64,000 nucleotides of DNA from Aulosira sp. FACHB-615 (lineage in GTDB: Bacteria; Cyanobacteriota; Cyanobacteriia; Cyanobacteriales; Nostocaceae), in assembly GCF_014698045.1 (NCBI RefSeq), contig NZ_JACJSE010000002.1, forward strand, positions 124,001 through 188,000, written 5' to 3'. Positions within the stretch are counted from its first letter, which is position 1, and each line of letters opens with the position of its first letter. The notes under the pieces were generated by a model that made no database searches, was not told the DNA's origin, and saw only the letters and a list, made by a program, of their open reading frames with translations. Positions 62,687 to 64,000 of this stretch are shown here, one piece after another. A program made the position numbers and the translations under genes.

Positions 62687-62810
62687 AAATAATTACTTAG
62701 TAGTTTAGTTATTGTTTTTGTAGAATTAATTCCCGCCTGAAAATAGATTCAGACTTCATCTTTCATCTTCTTACGGCTTATAACCCCAGTCTTCTCTCCT
62801 GTTGCGGAAT

Positions 62811-63458
62811 TTACGCAAATCGAACCACTTCTTCGACTTGAGTTAAATGAGAAGTATCCCCCTTTAGTTCTAACAACCATTCTGGGCCTTGAAGTACAAC
62901 CTTGACTAAAGAACATAAAGAAGCTTTAACTTCGGTTTTGGCAACTTCTCCCACTAACCCCATTGCTGCGCCTAACACAGAAGCACCATGCGCTACCAAT
63001 AAAATTTGTTCGGGAAAACATTCTGTGGCTAAACATCTGGCTGTTTGTCCAGAACGTGCGCGTACTTGTTCGTGAGTTTCGGGATATTTAGCGGCGATGC
63101 GTGGTGTGTAGCTATGGTCAATCCTGGGAAATAATTCTTTTAAGGCAAGAGTAGAAAGTCTTTCTGGTTCTTCTGTCATCCATTCAGGATTTAACCATTC
63201 ACTCAAACCTGTTTCTAATTTGATAGATAAATCCAAGGCTTCGGCTACTGCATTAGCTGTTTGCACCGTTCGCAAAAAGGGAGAAGCAAAAATATGGGTG
63301 ATTTTCTCACTTTTCAAGCGTTGAGCTAATTGTTTTGCCTGCACGAAACCATCATCAGATAAAGGCGGATCGTAACGTCGTTCGGCGGTGAGGAACCAAT
63401 CAGGATTTACAAAGTCGAGGCGGTTGGCGTGTCTTGCTATCCAGACTATTTGACTCAT
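62811..63458 (-). CDS. Histidine phosphatase family protein (phosphoglycerate mutase-like)
   Basis: A 215-residue protein of the branch-1 histidine phosphatase superfamily. The R-H motif is Arg9-His10 in W-I-A-R-H-A-N. The acid base Glu is expected in L-S-E-W near residue 87, and the second H-G motif is V-A-H-G-A-S (about 154-159). The substrate cannot be told; it may act on sugar phosphates or phosphoproteins. Start ATG 63458. It lies upstream of glk on the same strand, 124 bp apart. Confidence 0.9.
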   Translation of the reverse strand: MSQIVWIARHANRLDFVNPDWFLTAERRYDPPLSDDGFVQAKQLAQRLKSEKITHIFASPFLRTVQTANAVAEALDLSIKLETGLSEWLNPEWMTEEPERLSTLALKELFPRIDHSYTPRIAAKYPETHEQVRARSGQTARCLATECFPEQILLVAHGASVLGAAMGLVGEVAKTEVKASLCSLVKVVLQGPEWLLELKGDTSHLTQVEEVVRFA

Positions 63459-63904
63459 GGGTGTTTTCAGGCCAGTAAAGTTTACACCTAGAAAAAATTA
63501 AGGTGCTAAAAGATGGTTGCAAACCCAATATTATGACAAATCTTGTAATGTTTTGTAATAATTAAATGTTTTCACAGGTATAAACTCAGATAATCAATTT
63601 CCTAAATATTTAGGACTTACGCAAAAAAAACGAAAAAATAAGGTTTTAGTAAAGGGTGCGGGGGTATAAGGGTGTAAGTATTCAAAACTCTTACACTCCA
63701 TACCCTTTCACCCCCACACCCAATCCCCACAGACAATTGTGGTGCGTAAGTCCTGAGATTCTGGACTGCGATCAACAAACACTCCCTAGAAATATAAGTA
63801 TAAAATTTGTAATATATGATACTTAGATTCAGTCTTCCTGATCTATCCACCTACATCAGATTGACATTTAGTCACAGTTATTAAAGATTTATTGTAGAGG
63901 TAAG
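63459..63904. other. Intergenic region upstream of cysC
   Basis: 446 bp between divergent genes. It includes the family D repeat (63612-63754). The final 100 bases are AT-rich, contain TAGAGG just before the cysC start, and should hold its promoter. No other signal was recognised. Confidence 0.55.
63612..63754. repeat. MITE-like repeat family D, long copy 2
   Basis: Ends AGGACTTACGCA and TGCGTAAGTCCT, 143 bp; homologous throughout to 56919-57065, including CCCTTTCACCCCC and CAATCCCCACAGA. Confidence 0.88.
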
Positions 63905-64000
63905 ATGGTAGAGAAACAGCGTGGTATCACAATCTGGTTAACTGGTTTGAGTGGTGCTGGTAAAACCACTATCTGTCAGTTTTTGGAAACAGAACTGCGA
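63905..64000 (+). CDS. cysC: Adenylylsulfate kinase, N-terminal part (3' partial)
   Basis: Only the first 32 residues are in the window. They contain G-I-T-I-W-L-T-G-L-S-G-A-G-K-T-T, the APS-kinase P-loop with its preceding strand, followed by a typical helix. The enzyme makes PAPS from APS with ATP in sulfate assimilation. ATG 63905 follows TAGAGG about eight bases upstream, a fair ribosome site. The rest of the gene lies beyond the window edge. Confidence 0.88.
   Translation, partial: MVEKQRGITIWLTGLSGAGKTTICQFLETELR

Overview
The window looks like chromosomal DNA from a filamentous cyanobacterium, probably a Nostoc/Anabaena-type member of the Nostocales. The evidence is dense GCGATCGC (HIP1) octamers, many short dispersed palindromic repeats, cyanobacteria-restricted families (DUF1818, DUF3124, DUF6464-type), a cyanovirin-N gene and a large hybrid kinase. 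No phage, plasmid or CRISPR signature was seen, and there are no rRNA genes. One tRNA-Pro(GGG) is present.

Layout. 1-3.9 kb: end of a probable pilus-chaperone-like gene, then a chaperone-usher-type outer-membrane usher whose reading frame contains a dispersed repeat. 4-6.8 kb: a pair of M16 peptidase subunits, one with a complete zinc motif and one degenerate. 7.3-7.6 kb: a secreted, close homologue of cyanovirin-N. 7.9-14.8 kb: a signalling block (hybrid histidine kinase, RsbW-like anti-sigma kinase, response-regulator/PP2C phosphatase, STAS anti-sigma antagonist), which together resemble a partner-switching module. 14.9-29.6 kb: a polysaccharide export/synthesis cluster on the minus strand (cellulose-synthase-like glycosyltransferase, two DUF3131 proteins, an outer-membrane barrel). 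It is split at 20.2-26.5 kb by an AT-rich, HIP1-free two-gene operon on the plus strand encoding a helicase-nuclease fusion and a large unrecognised partner. This operon is the best candidate for an undescribed, possibly defensive, system.

30.3-39.2 kb: a plus-strand catabolic/transport group (flavin monooxygenase, amidohydrolase, esterase, aldo/keto reductase, sulfonate-type binding lipoprotein, ABC exporter), suggesting use or detoxification of an organosulfur or related compound. 39.4-43.7 kb: tRNA-Pro, small housekeeping genes (rpoZ), a fasciclin protein and a DUF559 nuclease-like gene enclosed by inverted repeats. 43.7-47.3 kb: an array of eleven exact 21-bp units just upstream of a membrane protein with eleven 35-residue HEAT-like repeats and a NACHT-like NTPase. 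47.6-54 kb: alpha-amylase-family hydrolase, Na+/H+ antiporter, TrkA-type protein and stress protein. 54.1-56.4 kb: a subtilisin followed by a small protein resembling its propeptide. 57-64 kb: a secreted hypothetical, fmt, glk, a histidine phosphatase and the start of cysC.

A second theme is short, transposase-less elements. Several families can be defined here from two or three copies each, including one with 9-bp target duplications and one copy nested inside another repeat. Exact starts are uncertain where noted; all functional names rest on motif recognition by eye, not on database searches.
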